DNA from: Fulvimarina manganoxydans
GTDB lineage: Bacteria > Pseudomonadota > Alphaproteobacteria > Rhizobiales > Rhizobiaceae
Assembly (NCBI RefSeq): GCF_900176465.1
Contig: NZ_FWXR01000011.1
Span: forward strand, 62,001 to 126,000
Direction: 5' to 3'
Length of the DNA stretch: 64,000 nucleotides
Under the pieces are notes generated by a model that was not told the DNA's origin, did not search any database, and saw only the letters and a program-made list of their open reading frames with translations. Position numbers and translations under genes: made by a program. This document shows, piece by piece, positions 43,523-52,333 of this stretch (the stretch's first letter is position 1; every line of letters starts with the position of its first letter).

Positions 43523-43584
43523 TAGCCGGGGCCTTGATCAGAGTTATGCCGATCGGCGCAAACCCCCATATTGCTTGAGCTTAT

Positions 43585-43626
43585 TCCCTCATCCGCCGTT
43601 CGCGCATCTTCCCCCCTGGGGAGAAG
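43585..43626 (-). repeat. Intergenic palindromic repeat, copy 2 (inverted)
   Basis: TCCCTCATCCGCCGTTCGCGCA followed by a CTTCC(C)n / GGGGAGAAG dyad is the reverse-complement relative of the copy at 43482. The two copies face each other in the otherwise gene-free 430-bp dnaQ-minC gap. Confidence 0.6.
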
Positions 43627-43822
43627 TCGTGGGTGCTTGCCGCCGACTGTCGACATCAATCGCCAAAACCTCCAGGGGAGCCGCGGCCGGTCGCAGTCAC
43701 GACGTTTTTGTCAGATCCCCGGAACCCCCTGAAAACACGTCAGCCCGGCGCATGCCTCGATCCTTAACGTCTTATCAACCCGAACCTGCCTTCATGACGC
43801 GATCAACGAACCGTTAAGCAAT

Positions 43823-44602
43823 ATGACCGAGACCTTGACCGATACGCGACCAATCCGGCTGAAGGGACGCTCCTTCCTGGCGATCCAGCTGTCGCCGGAA
43901 CTGCCCTTCGACAACTGGCTGGCGCGTCTCGACGACCTGGCGCGTCGCTCGACGGGCTTCTTTCTCGGACGCCCGATCGTGCTCGATGTGGAGGGGCTGG
44001 ATCTCGACCAGGATCAGCTGAAGGATCTCATCGCGGAGCTCGGCGAGCGGGGCGTTCGGATCATGGGTATCGAGGGCGCCCGGCCATCGATCCTCGGCCT
44101 CGGCATGCCCCCGGCCATGCGGGGCGGGCGTCCGGCCGCCGACTTCGACCCGCCCGCCGAGACGACGCCCGAACCTGTCGCGGCAACCGGCAAAGCAGAG
44201 CCGGGCGAGGCGAGCGTCATGGAGCGCCCGGCCGAGGCAAAGCCCGCCGCTACGCGCTCCGAGCCCGTCCGGGCAATGCCATCCCTCATCGTCGATCGGC
44301 CGGTCCGCTCGGGCCAGTCGATCATCTTCCCGGAAGGGGACGTCACCGTCCTCGGCGCCGTGTCGTCAGGCGCCGAGATCGTCGCGGGCGGCTCCATCCA
44401 CGTCTATGGCGCCCTGAGGGGACGAGCCATGGCCGGCTCGGTCGGGCACTCGGAGGCGCGGATCTTCTGTTCCAAGCTCGAAGCCGAGCTCGTTGCGATC
44501 GACGGGCTCTACAAGATGGCCGAGGACATCGACCGGCGTCTCGTCGGTCAGCCCGTCTGCGTCTCGCTCGATGGCGAGACCATCAAGGCGGACCTCATCT
44601 AA
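43823..44602 (+). CDS. minC: Septum site-determining protein MinC
   Basis: A 259-residue FtsZ polymerisation inhibitor. Its N-terminal domain (about 10-95: IRLKGRSFLAIQLSPELPFD ... LIAELGERGVRIMGIEG) binds FtsZ. An Ala/Pro/Glu-rich linker of about 70 residues is followed by the beta-helix domain: RSGQSIIFPEGDVTVLGAVS, then GAEIVAGGSIHVYGALRGRA and ARIFCSKLEAELVAIDGLYK. It heads the minCDE operon and lies 45 bases before minD. Confidence 0.94.
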   Translation: MTETLTDTRPIRLKGRSFLAIQLSPELPFDNWLARLDDLARRSTGFFLGRPIVLDVEGLDLDQDQLKDLIAELGERGVRIMGIEGARPSILGLGMPPAMRGGRPAADFDPPAETTPEPVAATGKAEPGEASVMERPAEAKPAATRSEPVRAMPSLIVDRPVRSGQSIIFPEGDVTVLGAVSSGAEIVAGGSIHVYGALRGRAMAGSVGHSEARIFCSKLEAELVAIDGLYKMAEDIDRRLVGQPVCVSLDGETIKADLI

Positions 44603-44647
44603 AGATCAATCTCCCGGCGATGAACGCCGTGGAAGCAGGAGAACGAC

Positions 44648-45463
44648 ATGGCAAAGACGATCGTGGTGACCTCGGGCAAGGGAGGCGTCGGCAAGACCAC
44701 CTCGACAGCGGCACTTGGCGCAGCCCTCGCCCAGCGAGGCGATAAGGTCGCCGTGGTGGATTTTGACGTCGGCCTTCGCAATCTCGATCTGGTGATGGGT
44801 GCCGAGCGGCGGGTGGTCTTCGACCTCATCAACGTGCTTCAGGGCGACGCCAAGCTCACCCAGGCGCTGATCCGCGACAAGCGCGTCGAGACGCTGTTTC
44901 TTCTGCCCGCTTCCCAGACCCGCGACAAGGACAACCTCACCGCCGAGGGCGTCGAGCGGGTCATGGAGGAACTGCGCGCCGATTTCGACTGGATCATCTG
45001 CGATTCGCCGGCCGGCATCGAGCGGGGCGCGACGCTCGCCATGCGCCATGCCGACATCGCGGTCGTGGTGACCAATCCGGAAGTCTCCTCGGTTCGCGAT
45101 TCGGACCGCATCATCGGTCTTCTCGACGCCAAGACGGCCAAGGCCGAACGCGGCGAGCGCATCGAGAAGCATCTTCTCCTGACCCGCTACGACCCGATCC
45201 GGGCCGAGCGCGGCGATATGCTGAAGGTGGACGACGTCATCGAGATTCTGTCGATCCCGCTGCTCGGCATCATCCCCGAATCCATGGACGTGTTGCGCGC
45301 GTCCAATCTCGGCGCACCGGTCACCGTCTGCGATACGCATACGGCGCCCGCCATCGCCTACACCAATGCCGCACGTCGCCTCGCCGGCGAAGAGGTCCCC
45401 ATGACCATTCCTGGCGAAAAGCGCGGCTTGTTCGGCAAGTTCTTCGGCCGGAGGGCTGCATGA
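44648..45463 (+). CDS. minD: Septum site-determining ATPase MinD
   Basis: A 271-residue membrane-cycling ATPase that recruits MinC and responds to MinE. Deviant Walker [20 protein letters not shown]. Switch segments follow: [16 protein letters not shown] and [20 protein letters not shown]. The C-terminal amphipathic membrane-targeting helix reads [13 protein letters not shown]. The stop overlaps the minE start (ATGA). Confidence 0.96.
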   Translation: MAKTIVVTSGKGGVGKTTSTAALGAALAQRGDKVAVVDFDVGLRNLDLVMGAERRVVFDLINVLQGDAKLTQALIRDKRVETLFLLPASQTRDKDNLTAEGVERVMEELRADFDWIICDSPAGIERGATLAMRHADIAVVVTNPEVSSVRDSDRIIGLLDAKTAKAERGERIEKHLLLTRYDPIRAERGDMLKVDDVIEILSIPLLGIIPESMDVLRASNLGAPVTVCDTHTAPAIAYTNAARRLAGEEVPMTIPGEKRGLFGKFFGRRAA

Positions 45464-45723
45464 ACCTCTTCAGCTTCTTCCAGAAGCGGTCGAGCGCGCC
45501 GGCGGCGCGCGAACGGCTGCAAATCCTTCTCGCCCATGAACGCGCGACCGTCGGTCATTCCGACCTCGTCGCCATCCTCCGCGAGGAGATCATCCAGGTT
45601 ATCGCCAAGCACATTCAGGTGGATGGCGAAAAGGTCTGCGTGAAGATGGACAAGGGCGACAACGTCTCGACGCTCGAAGTGGATATCGAAATCCCGGCGA
45701 GCGCGAGCCTGCGCGCGGCCTGA
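45460..45723 (+). CDS. minE: Cell division topological specificity factor MinE
   Basis: An 87-residue protein that stimulates MinD ATPase and makes the Min system oscillate. [20 protein letters not shown] is the membrane/MinD-contact N-terminus, then [20 protein letters not shown] and [17 protein letters not shown] match the MinD-binding helix and dimer domain. It begins within the minD stop (ATGA) and completes minCDE. Confidence 0.96.
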   Translation: MNLFSFFQKRSSAPAARERLQILLAHERATVGHSDLVAILREEIIQVIAKHIQVDGEKVCVKMDKGDNVSTLEVDIEIPASASLRAA

Positions 45724-45823
45724 CGGCCTTCTCTCGCGGAAGGGCGTCGGTCACGCCTGCGATCCACCGCCCGGCGACCGGATCGGCCGCCGGCGGTTCC
45801 TGCCAAGACATGGAGAACCGGAC

Positions 45824-45973
45824 ATGAGCAGAGCCACACTCCTGCAGCGCCTGGACGAGCTTCAGGCCCATCCGAAATTCGCCAAGCGGGACATCAAGAC
45901 CGTCAGCGCCATTCTCTCGCTCGAAGCCCTCGCCCAGCACGTGAAGGTCTGCGAGGAGAGCGCCGCCCGCTGA
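45824..45973 (+). CDS. 49-residue helical protein downstream of minE
   Basis: A short reading frame, MSRATLLQRLDELQAHPKFA and so on, that would form two amphipathic helices. GGAGAACCGGAC leads into the ATG. A strong terminator follows 38 bases after its stop. The frame uses codons like its neighbours, so it may be a real Min-operon tail gene. I recognise no family. Confidence 0.45.
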   Translation: MSRATLLQRLDELQAHPKFAKRDIKTVSAILSLEALAQHVKVCEESAAR

Positions 45974-46011
45974 AGGTCAGCGCTCCCGGCGAAGCAATTC
46001 CATCCGATATG

Positions 46012-46048
46012 ACGAGAGCCCGGCGATCACCCATCGCCGGGCTCTCGT
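46012..46048. terminator. Strong terminator after the min operon
   Basis: A perfect 16-bp stem (ACGAGAGCCCGGCGAT / ATCGCCGGGCTCTCGT) with a five-base loop, followed by CGTTTT on the + strand. Confidence 0.85.
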
Positions 46049-46144
46049 CGTTTTGGGGCATTCGACGTGGCTGTGCGATTTCTGTTGCCGCTCGGCCTGC
46101 CGCGTTCCATGTTCCCGCCACGCAAAACCAGGAGGGGACCGACT

Positions 46145-47026
46145 ATGGACAGTTTGAAGGGCAAGACCCTATTCATTTCCGGTGGATCGCGGGGCATCGG
46201 ACTGGCGATCGCCTTGCGGGCCGCCAAGGACGGCGCCAATATCGTCATCGCCGCCAAGACCGACAAGCCGAATCCGAAGCTGCCGGGCACGATCCATACG
46301 GCGGTCGAGGAGATCGAGAAGGCCGGTGGCCAGGGGCTCGCCGTCACCTGCGACATTCGCGAGGAGGCCGAGGTCGAGGCCGCCGTGGCAAAGGCTGTCG
46401 AGCGCTTCGGCGGGATCGACATCGTCGTCAACAATGCCTCCGCGATCCAGCTGACCGGCACGCTTCAAACCGAGATGAAGCGCTACGACCTGATGCAGGG
46501 GGTGAATGCGCGCGGCACTTTCCTCGTCTCCAAGACCTGCATTCCGCATCTGAAGGCGGCCGACAACCCGCATATCCTGACGCTTTCGCCGCCTCTCGAC
46601 ATGAAGGCGAAGTGGTTCGCGCCCCATGTCGCCTATTCCATGGCGAAATTCGGCATGTCGCTCGTCACGCTCGGCCTCGCCGCCGAGTTCGAGAAGGACG
46701 GGATCGCCGCCAATTCGCTTTGGCCCCTGACCGCCATCGACACGGCGGCTGTCCGCAACGTGCTCGGCGGCGACCAGATGGCGCAAATGAGCCGGAGCCC
46801 GGAGATCGTTGCGGATGCCGCGCATCATATCCTGACCCGGCCCTCCCGCCAGATGACGGGCCGTTTCCTCATCGACGAGGTGGTGCTGCGCGAGGCCGGC
46901 GTCACCGACTTCTCGGCCTATGGGCCGAGCGGTGGCGGCGAGCCGGTGGCCGATTTCTTCGTGCCCGACGAGGTGGTGGCGAGCGTTCCGACCAAGCTGA
47001 GGCATCTCTCCTTCGGCCATGGCTGA
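46145..47026 (+). CDS. Short-chain dehydrogenase/reductase (HSDL2-like)
   Basis: A 293-residue NAD(P)-dependent SDR. LFISGGSRGIGLAIALRAAK is the cofactor motif. DIVVNNASAIQLTGTLQ holds the N-N-A-x motif, ILTLSPPLDMKAKWFAPHVA leads to the catalytic Y-S-M-A-K-F-G. WPLTAIDTAAVRNVLGG and FLIDEVVLREAGVTDFSAYG resemble human HSDL2 and its bacterial relatives, rather than FabG. MDSLKGKTLFISGG is the natural start; the longer open frame overlaps the min terminator. The substrate is unknown. Confidence 0.9.
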   Translation: MDSLKGKTLFISGGSRGIGLAIALRAAKDGANIVIAAKTDKPNPKLPGTIHTAVEEIEKAGGQGLAVTCDIREEAEVEAAVAKAVERFGGIDIVVNNASAIQLTGTLQTEMKRYDLMQGVNARGTFLVSKTCIPHLKAADNPHILTLSPPLDMKAKWFAPHVAYSMAKFGMSLVTLGLAAEFEKDGIAANSLWPLTAIDTAAVRNVLGGDQMAQMSRSPEIVADAAHHILTRPSRQMTGRFLIDEVVLREAGVTDFSAYGPSGGGEPVADFFVPDEVVASVPTKLRHLSFGHG

Positions 47027-47157
47027 GGGGGGCGATCATCCGAACGCTCTGATTGTCGATCGAACAGATGAGCCGGCTGTCGATCCTGCTTGACGCCGCG
47101 TGAAGCACGCCGCATGAGGCTCTTCGGGGATTTTCGACTTCGAGGGGGATCGACGTC

Positions 47158-47661
47158 ATGTTCGCGCGCATCACGGGCCTTGCGGCCATCATCGCCGCGG
47201 TCGCTTTGGCCGGTTGCACCACCACGCAGGAAGCCAATGAGGCGCTGCAAAGCCGCTGGGTCGGCCAGCCGAGCGACGCCTTCTTCAGCCAATTCGGGCC
47301 GCCGGCCACCGCCTTTCCGCTCAATGACGGTGGCCAAGTCTATACCTGGCGCGGCGGCGATACCGATCGCCGGATCCCGGCCCAGTATCGGATGATGACC
47401 GAACAGGAAAAGAAGAACCAGGCCAGTTCGCCGTCGACGATCATCAACATCGCCATGGGTGGCATGTCGACCGGCCCGTCGACCTATGTCCCGCCGGGCC
47501 AGGTGCTCGTCTCGCCGGAGCGCACCGAGCGTCTCGGTTGCGAGGCGCAGATCGGCGTCAACGCCTCCGGCATTATCACCTCGATCCGCACGACGCGCGA
47601 CACCGATGGCGCTGGTTTCAGCTTCAGCCGCTGCGCCGAGGTCTTCGGCGTCACCAGCTGA
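47158..47661 (+). CDS. Hypothetical lipoprotein
   Basis: A 167-residue protein with signal MFARITGLAAIIAAVALAGC (lipobox L-A-G-C, cysteine 20). The mature region has RWVGQPSDAFFSQFGPPATA, QVYTWRGG and CEAQIGVNASGIITSIRTTR. The W-x-G-x-x-x-D-x-F-F-x-x-F-G-x-P pattern is found in small lipoproteins related to SmpA/BamE-like domains, but I cannot assign it with confidence. It is convergent with the sensor kinase gene and preceded by a weak ribosome site (GGGGG). Confidence 0.75.
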   Translation: MFARITGLAAIIAAVALAGCTTTQEANEALQSRWVGQPSDAFFSQFGPPATAFPLNDGGQVYTWRGGDTDRRIPAQYRMMTEQEKKNQASSPSTIINIAMGGMSTGPSTYVPPGQVLVSPERTERLGCEAQIGVNASGIITSIRTTRDTDGAGFSFSRCAEVFGVTS

Positions 47662-47675
47662 TCGGAGGCGAGCGA

Positions 47676-48947
47676 TCAGGTGGCAAGGGGCAGGCGGACC
47701 GTCTGCCTCAACCCGCCCTGCTGGCGGTTTTCGATGGTGATCGAGCCGCCCATCTTTTCCACGATTTCCTTGGCGATCGCCATGCCGAGACCGGCGCCGG
47801 GCTTTGAATGCCGGCGGCCGGGATCGACGCGGAAGAAGGGCTCGAAGGCTCGGTCCAAGAGCTCAGGGGGAATGCCGGGACCCTCGTCCTCGATCACGAC
47901 GATCGCGGCGCCCGTTTCTCGCTCGAGATGGGCGCAGGCCGCCCCGCCATGCATGGCGGCGTTCTCCATCAGATTGCGCAGCGCGCGCTTCAAGGCCAAG
48001 GGGCGCCCCGCAACGACGAGATCCGGCGGGCCGGCTTCCTCGAACGCCGCATCATGGCCGATCTCGGCCAGTTCGTCCGCGATCTCGCTCATCAGCGCGC
48101 GAAGGGCCACCTTTTCGCTCCGTTCGGGATCGACCTCCTCGCGGACCAGACGAATGGCGCTGTCGGCGATGCGGTCGATCTCGGCGAGATCGGCAAACCA
48201 GGTCTCGCGCTCGTCTTCCGGCAGGAATTCGGCCCGGAGGCGCATGCGTGTCATCGGCGTTCGCAGATCGTGGCCGGCGGCGGCCACCAGCCGCATCCGG
48301 CTTTCGACACCGGCCTTGACCCGGGCGGTCAGACGGTTGAGCGCCATCGCGGTCTGACGCACCTCCAACGGCCCGGTTTCGGGAAGCGGCGCGGGCAGGC
48401 CGTCCGGCCCGACCGTCGCGATCGCCCGTTCCAGGAGCCGGAAGGGCCGCGTCATCATGCCGGCGACGAAGAGGGCGATGGCGGCCGAGCCGAGAACGAC
48501 AAGCGCAAGATAGGCCACGAAGACCGGCCAGTTGCGCGGCGGCAAGCCGATATAGGGAAGATAGGCCCAGCGGCCGGGGGCAAATTCGAAGGCGAGTTGG
48601 CGGGCGCGGCCTTCGACATCGATGACCATGCGCAAGGGGATGTCGAGACCCTCGCGGGCCAAGTGGCGCGAAATGCGCCGGCGCTCTTCCACTAGAAGGC
48701 CGGGCGCTTCGCGCGGCTCCGGGCCGACCTTGATGCCGAGCCGGCGTGCGGCGTCTGGATCTTCGCCCAGCAGCGTCGCGACGATGCGCACCTCCTCCGC
48801 GAAAGTCTCGTGGAAGCTCGACCGATCCGGTCGCTCCAGCATCTGGATCGAGACGAGGGCGGCAAGAACCACCACCGCGAGGATCGCGCCGACGAGGAGG
48901 AGGGCGATGCGCGCCCGCAAGGACCGCATGAAGCGCGGCAGTCTCAC
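47676..48947 (-). CDS. EnvZ-type sensor histidine kinase
   Basis: A 423-residue membrane kinase. First helix IALLLVGAILAVVVLAALVS at about residues 14-33, a periplasmic domain, second helix FVAYLALVVLGSAAIALFVA near 147-167, a HAMP segment (RPFRLLERAIATV), then the phosphoacceptor AAAGHDLRTPMTRMRLRAEF. N-box NLMENAAMHGG and G-box EDEGPGIPPELLDRAFEPFF, GAGLGMAIAKEIV follow. The start is GTG. It follows the response regulator gene by only four bases. The divergent CpxP-like gene suggests envelope stress or metal sensing. Confidence 0.92.
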   Translation of the reverse strand: MRLPRFMRSLRARIALLLVGAILAVVVLAALVSIQMLERPDRSSFHETFAEEVRIVATLLGEDPDAARRLGIKVGPEPREAPGLLVEERRRISRHLAREGLDIPLRMVIDVEGRARQLAFEFAPGRWAYLPYIGLPPRNWPVFVAYLALVVLGSAAIALFVAGMMTRPFRLLERAIATVGPDGLPAPLPETGPLEVRQTAMALNRLTARVKAGVESRMRLVAAAGHDLRTPMTRMRLRAEFLPEDERETWFADLAEIDRIADSAIRLVREEVDPERSEKVALRALMSEIADELAEIGHDAAFEEAGPPDLVVAGRPLALKRALRNLMENAAMHGGAACAHLERETGAAIVVIEDEGPGIPPELLDRAFEPFFRVDPGRRHSKPGAGLGMAIAKEIVEKMGGSITIENRQQGGLRQTVRLPLAT

Positions 48948-48950
48948 GGC

Positions 48951-49673
48951 TCAGCCCCCGCGCTTTTCGACCGGCACGGCGAACTGATAGCCGCCATTGC
49001 GGACCGTCTTGAACATCTTGAAGACGCCATTATCGGAGAATTTGCGGCGCAGTCGGCTCATGGTGACGTCGATCGCCCGGTCATAGGGCTCGACATTGCG
49101 GCCATGGAGAAGGTCCATCAAGACATCGCGCGACAAGACCCGGCCGGGCCGCTCCAAAAAGATCAGCAGGAGGTCGAATTCGGCGCCGGTCAGGGCGATC
49201 GTCTCGCCATCGGGCCGCGTTACCTGGCGCCGGTCCGGATCGGCGATGAAACCGTCAAAGACATAGCTCGTGCCCGAACTTGCCGCCGGCAACGCGTCGT
49301 GATTGCCCGTTCGGCGCAGAACGGCGCGTATGCGCGCGGCGAGCTCGCGCGGATTGAACGGTTTGCCGAGATAGTCGTCGGCGCCGAGTTCGAGGCCGAC
49401 GATCCGGTCGACATCCTCCTTCAGCGCGGTGAGAAGGATGATGGCGAGCTCGGGCCGGCGATCCTTGAGGTCGCGGCAGATGTCGAGCCCAGAGCCATCA
49501 GGCAGCATGACATCGAGCACGACGAGATCAACCCGGCCATCGGCGAGCTTCTGCTCACAGCTTTTGCGGTCGGTCGCGAGCGTGCAGCGAAAGCCCTGGC
49601 CTTCGAGATATTTGCCGAGAAGCCGGCCGATTTCGGGATCGTCGTCGACGACGAGAATAAGAGGAAGAGCCAT
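48951..49673 (-). CDS. OmpR-family response regulator
   Basis: A 240-residue DNA-binding regulator. Receiver domain: LILVVDDDPEIGRLLGKYLE, DLVVLDVMLPDGSG (phosphorylated Asp), LTALKEDVD, YLGKPFNPREL. The winged-helix domain spans about 140-235: GETIALTGAEFDLLLIFLER, DRAIDVTMSRLRRKF and TVRNGGYQF. The MALPLILVVDDD start gives family length; an ATG at 49820 in the same frame would add 49 residues with no homology and no ribosome site. Cotranscribed with the kinase gene downstream. Confidence 0.93.
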   Translation of the reverse strand: MALPLILVVDDDPEIGRLLGKYLEGQGFRCTLATDRKSCEQKLADGRVDLVVLDVMLPDGSGLDICRDLKDRRPELAIILLTALKEDVDRIVGLELGADDYLGKPFNPRELAARIRAVLRRTGNHDALPAASSGTSYVFDGFIADPDRRQVTRPDGETIALTGAEFDLLLIFLERPGRVLSRDVLMDLLHGRNVEPYDRAIDVTMSRLRRKFSDNGVFKMFKTVRNGGYQFAVPVEKRGG

Positions 49674-50013
49674 CTCAGCCTCAGCCTGCGCATGGGTCGG
49701 CGAGCGCGGAGCGACATCGACAGGCCCTTGGGCTTGGCGAGTGTCCGGCGCTTCTGCGGATCTCGGGAGTGCGACCTTGTCGGGTCGCGTCTCCCACTGA
49801 GGCTCTTGAAACGTCGTCATGGCGAAATGAAGCCTCAAGCCGGGCGGGAGAGCGAGCGGCAAGTTTTTGCACAATGTTTCTGAGGCCGGCTTGGCAATGT
49901 TTCGCAACAAAACCGGGCCCGCCCTGTAACGAAACGCGACATTCGGCCGTCATGTGGCAACATCGGACCCTTAAGTTTTGGTGCATCGACAACGAGATGA
50001 GGGAGACCGTCTC
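49674..50013. other. Divergent regulatory region between the two-component genes and the CpxP-like gene
   Basis: About 340 bases without a confident gene. Part of it is in frame with the response regulator and could be an unconserved N-terminal extension. The region from 49865 to 50010 is less GC-rich and should contain the promoter of the CpxP-like gene. No direct repeat typical of an OmpR-type box was obvious to me. Confidence 0.4.
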
Positions 50014-50817
50014 ATGAGATATGCACCGAACCGTCGCGCCAAACTTGGCTTTGCCGCGCTCGCCAGCGCCGCCGTCCTGACCGTGAGCGCCGCGGGCAGC
50101 GCGTTTTCCCAGAGTCCGACGCCGCCCCAGATGCCGAACGCCGCCGCTCAGAGCGATGCAGCTTCGCCAGCGGGCCGCGAAGGCGAGAACCGCAGAGGCG
50201 GTGAACGGCACGCCTGGAACGGCCATCATGGCAAGCATGGCGGCAAGCATCATGGACGCCGGGGCGGCCGGGGCCCGATGATGTCGCCGGCCGCCGTCGC
50301 TGCCGGGCTCGCGACCTTGGAGACCGGTATCGGTATCACGCCGGAGCAGATGGGGCCGTGGCGTGACTTCACCGGCGCGGCGGTCGCCTTCTCAGAAGCC
50401 GTCCAGCCGCCAATGCGCGGACCTGGCGGCTGGCGCGGCAAGGACGACGCGCGAATGATGCCGAGTGCCGAAGCCGAGCAGGGCGCGAGCACCGAGACGG
50501 ACGGTGAGGCCGACGCGGTTGCCCCCGCGGATGGCCCGGACGGGGCGCCGATTGGCTCGAACGCCGCTGGCGGGTCGATCTTTCCCTTCGCCAACAGGAT
50601 GGCCGATCGGGCGATCGCCGCAGGCGAAGCCGGGCAACGCCTGAAGAGCGCCATGACCAATCTCGATGGCGTCCTGACTGCCGAGCAGAAGCAGACGGCC
50701 CAAACGCTCGTCCGCTCCATGATGCGGGAGGCGCGGGACCATCGCCGCGGCGAGCGTGAACGTCCCCATCGCGGCGATCGTGAAGGCCCTCGCCATCATC
50801 GCGGCGATCGTGGCTGA
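50014..50817 (+). CDS. Exported Spy/CpxP-like LTxxQ protein, His- and Arg-rich
   Basis: A 267-residue periplasmic protein. A signal peptide (MRYAPNRRAKLGFAALASAA, then VLTVSAAGSAFSQS) is followed by a His/Gly/Arg-rich stretch (AWNGHHGKHGGKHHGRRGG). Two LTxxQ-type motifs lie at ITPEQMGPW and LTAEQKQTAQTLV, the repeat of the Spy/CpxP family, and the C-terminus is again His/Arg-rich. CpxP/Spy proteins are periplasmic chaperones or signal inhibitors. The divergent EnvZ/OmpR-type pair suggests mutual regulation as for CpxP and CpxRA. The histidines may bind metal. Confidence 0.75.
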   Translation: MRYAPNRRAKLGFAALASAAVLTVSAAGSAFSQSPTPPQMPNAAAQSDAASPAGREGENRRGGERHAWNGHHGKHGGKHHGRRGGRGPMMSPAAVAAGLATLETGIGITPEQMGPWRDFTGAAVAFSEAVQPPMRGPGGWRGKDDARMMPSAEAEQGASTETDGEADAVAPADGPDGAPIGSNAAGGSIFPFANRMADRAIAAGEAGQRLKSAMTNLDGVLTAEQKQTAQTLVRSMMREARDHRRGERERPHRGDREGPRHHRGDRG

Positions 50818-50842
50818 CGGCCATTGATGCAAAATCAACGCC

Positions 50843-50869
50843 CCGCCCGGTCCCGAAGGGGCCGGGCGG
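50843..50869. terminator. Hairpin after the CpxP-like gene
   Basis: CCGCCCGG and CCGGGCGG form an 8-bp stem, extended by inner CCC/GGG pairing, 26 bases after the stop. A short TTGG follows, so T-rich support is weak. Confidence 0.55.
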
Positions 50870-51052
50870 TTGGCTTACAGGCTTCACCAAATCTCCACGC
50901 GAGCGCCCATTGTCTGCAATCCAGCGCTCATCGCTCCTCTCATGCCCTCGCCAGACTGGTCGAGAGCCGTCGTCTCTGTATCTTCGTCACCCAATAGGAT
51001 GCGGCATGGCGCCCTGATGGGAGCCGAGGCCCGGGTCGAAGATGGAGGGCGC

Positions 51053-51964
51053 ATGCGCTGGCGTGGACGCAGACAGTCGAGCAATATCGAAGACCGGCGC
51101 GATGGCGGCGGCGGGTTCAGCTCCGGTGGCCGCAGGCCGGGAGGCTTGCGCATTCCCGTCAAGGCGGGCGGTGGGGGCGGCATCGCCCTGATCATCATCG
51201 TCCTGATCGGCTGGTTCGTCTTCGGCATCAATCCGATGGCGCTTTTGAGCGGTATGGACGATGGCGGCAGCTACCAGACGAGCCAAGTCGACACGCGCCA
51301 ATCTGGGCCGGGCGTTGCCGGCACGGCCGATCAGACAGACGATTTCGTGGCGACGGTCCTTGCCGATACCGAGGATGTCTGGACCCGGCGTTTCGAGGCG
51401 GCGGGCGAAACCTATCCGGCCCCGACGCTCGTCCTCTTCGACGATCAGGTCCGCTCCGGCTGCGGTCTCGCTGGTCTGGCGACGGGCCCCTTCTACTGCC
51501 CAGCCGATCAGAAGCTCTATATCGATCTTGCCTTCTTCCGCGAATTGGAGACCCGCTTCGGCGCGCCTGGCGATTTTGCCCAGGCCTATGTGATCGCTCA
51601 TGAAGTCGGCCACCACATCCAGAATCTGACCGGCGTCCTGCCCAAGCTCAACGAGGCGCGTCGCTCTCTGCCCGAAGCCGAGGCGAACGCCCTTTCCGTG
51701 CGCGTCGAGCTGCAGGCCGATTGCTATGCTGGCCTTTTCGCCCACGACATCGGGCAGGCGAACTATCTGGAGGCGGGCGATATCGACGAGGCGCTCAACG
51801 CGGCCTTCCAGATCGGCGACGACACGCTGCAAAAGCGCAGCCAGGGCGTCGTCGTGCCCGACAGTTTTACGCACGGCACGTCCGATCAGCGACGCGAATG
51901 GTTTCAGCGCGGCTATCAGACCGGCGACTTCGGCGCCTGCGACACGCTTCAGGGGCGGTTGTAG
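51053..51964 (+). CDS. YpfJ-family putative neutral zinc metallopeptidase
   Basis: A 303-residue membrane-anchored protease candidate. MRWRGRRQSSNIEDRRDGG and GLRIPVKAGGGGGIALIIIV are typical of the family N-terminus, including the single helix at about 43-58. The catalytic H-E-x-x-H motif is in VIAHEVGHHIQNLTG (residues 183-188), and VELQADCYAGLFAHD supplies the third ligand region; RSGCGLAGLATGPFYCPAD has conserved cysteines. GGAGGGC precedes the ATG. Function in the cell is unknown; envelope protein turnover is an inference. Confidence 0.9.
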   Translation: MRWRGRRQSSNIEDRRDGGGGFSSGGRRPGGLRIPVKAGGGGGIALIIIVLIGWFVFGINPMALLSGMDDGGSYQTSQVDTRQSGPGVAGTADQTDDFVATVLADTEDVWTRRFEAAGETYPAPTLVLFDDQVRSGCGLAGLATGPFYCPADQKLYIDLAFFRELETRFGAPGDFAQAYVIAHEVGHHIQNLTGVLPKLNEARRSLPEAEANALSVRVELQADCYAGLFAHDIGQANYLEAGDIDEALNAAFQIGDDTLQKRSQGVVVPDSFTHGTSDQRREWFQRGYQTGDFGACDTLQGRL

Positions 51965-52060
51965 GGGGCGCCCTGATCGCCGGGGCGAACGAGCGCGATC
52001 GGGCTCGAGACATGGTCGGTAGAGATTGCCCTTCCGCCCGCCTTCGAGCGGCATGAAAGG

Positions 52061-52105
52061 CTTGGCATGGGTCCCCAGCCCTGGCGGGCCGAGGATGACG
52101 AAGCG
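52061..52105 (+). repeat. Intergenic inverted repeat, copy A
   Basis: CTTGGCATGGGTCCCCAGCC, a short dyad, then GGCCGAGGATGACGAAGCG. Its inverted relative lies 117 bases to the right. This is another dispersed repeat type of alphaproteobacterial intergenic DNA. Confidence 0.6.
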
Positions 52106-52221
52106 GGATGGTTGGCGCTTTGGCCCTCAGGGCTTGAGCCCAGCCTGGCAGCCTGTGAGCCTGGAAGCACGCGCTCCTTCGAATCTTGCGAAATGGTCCG
52201 CCACCGCGCACACAACCTGGA

Positions 52222-52265
52222 CGCTCGTCATCCTCGACCCGACAGGGTCGGGAACCCATGCCAAA
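52222..52265 (-). repeat. Intergenic inverted repeat, copy B
   Basis: CGCTCGTCATCCTCGACCC, a GACCC-ACAG-GGGTC-like hairpin, then GGAACCCATGCCAAACCG. It is the reverse-complement relative of copy A. The 370-bp gap between the peptidase and the ligase genes holds these repeats and no gene. Confidence 0.6.
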
Positions 52266-52333
52266 CCGCTTGCGACGCCTGCGAACTGTCGTGGTTGCGC
52301 ATCGAAGCGCTCAGCGCGGCCTACGCGCACTTC

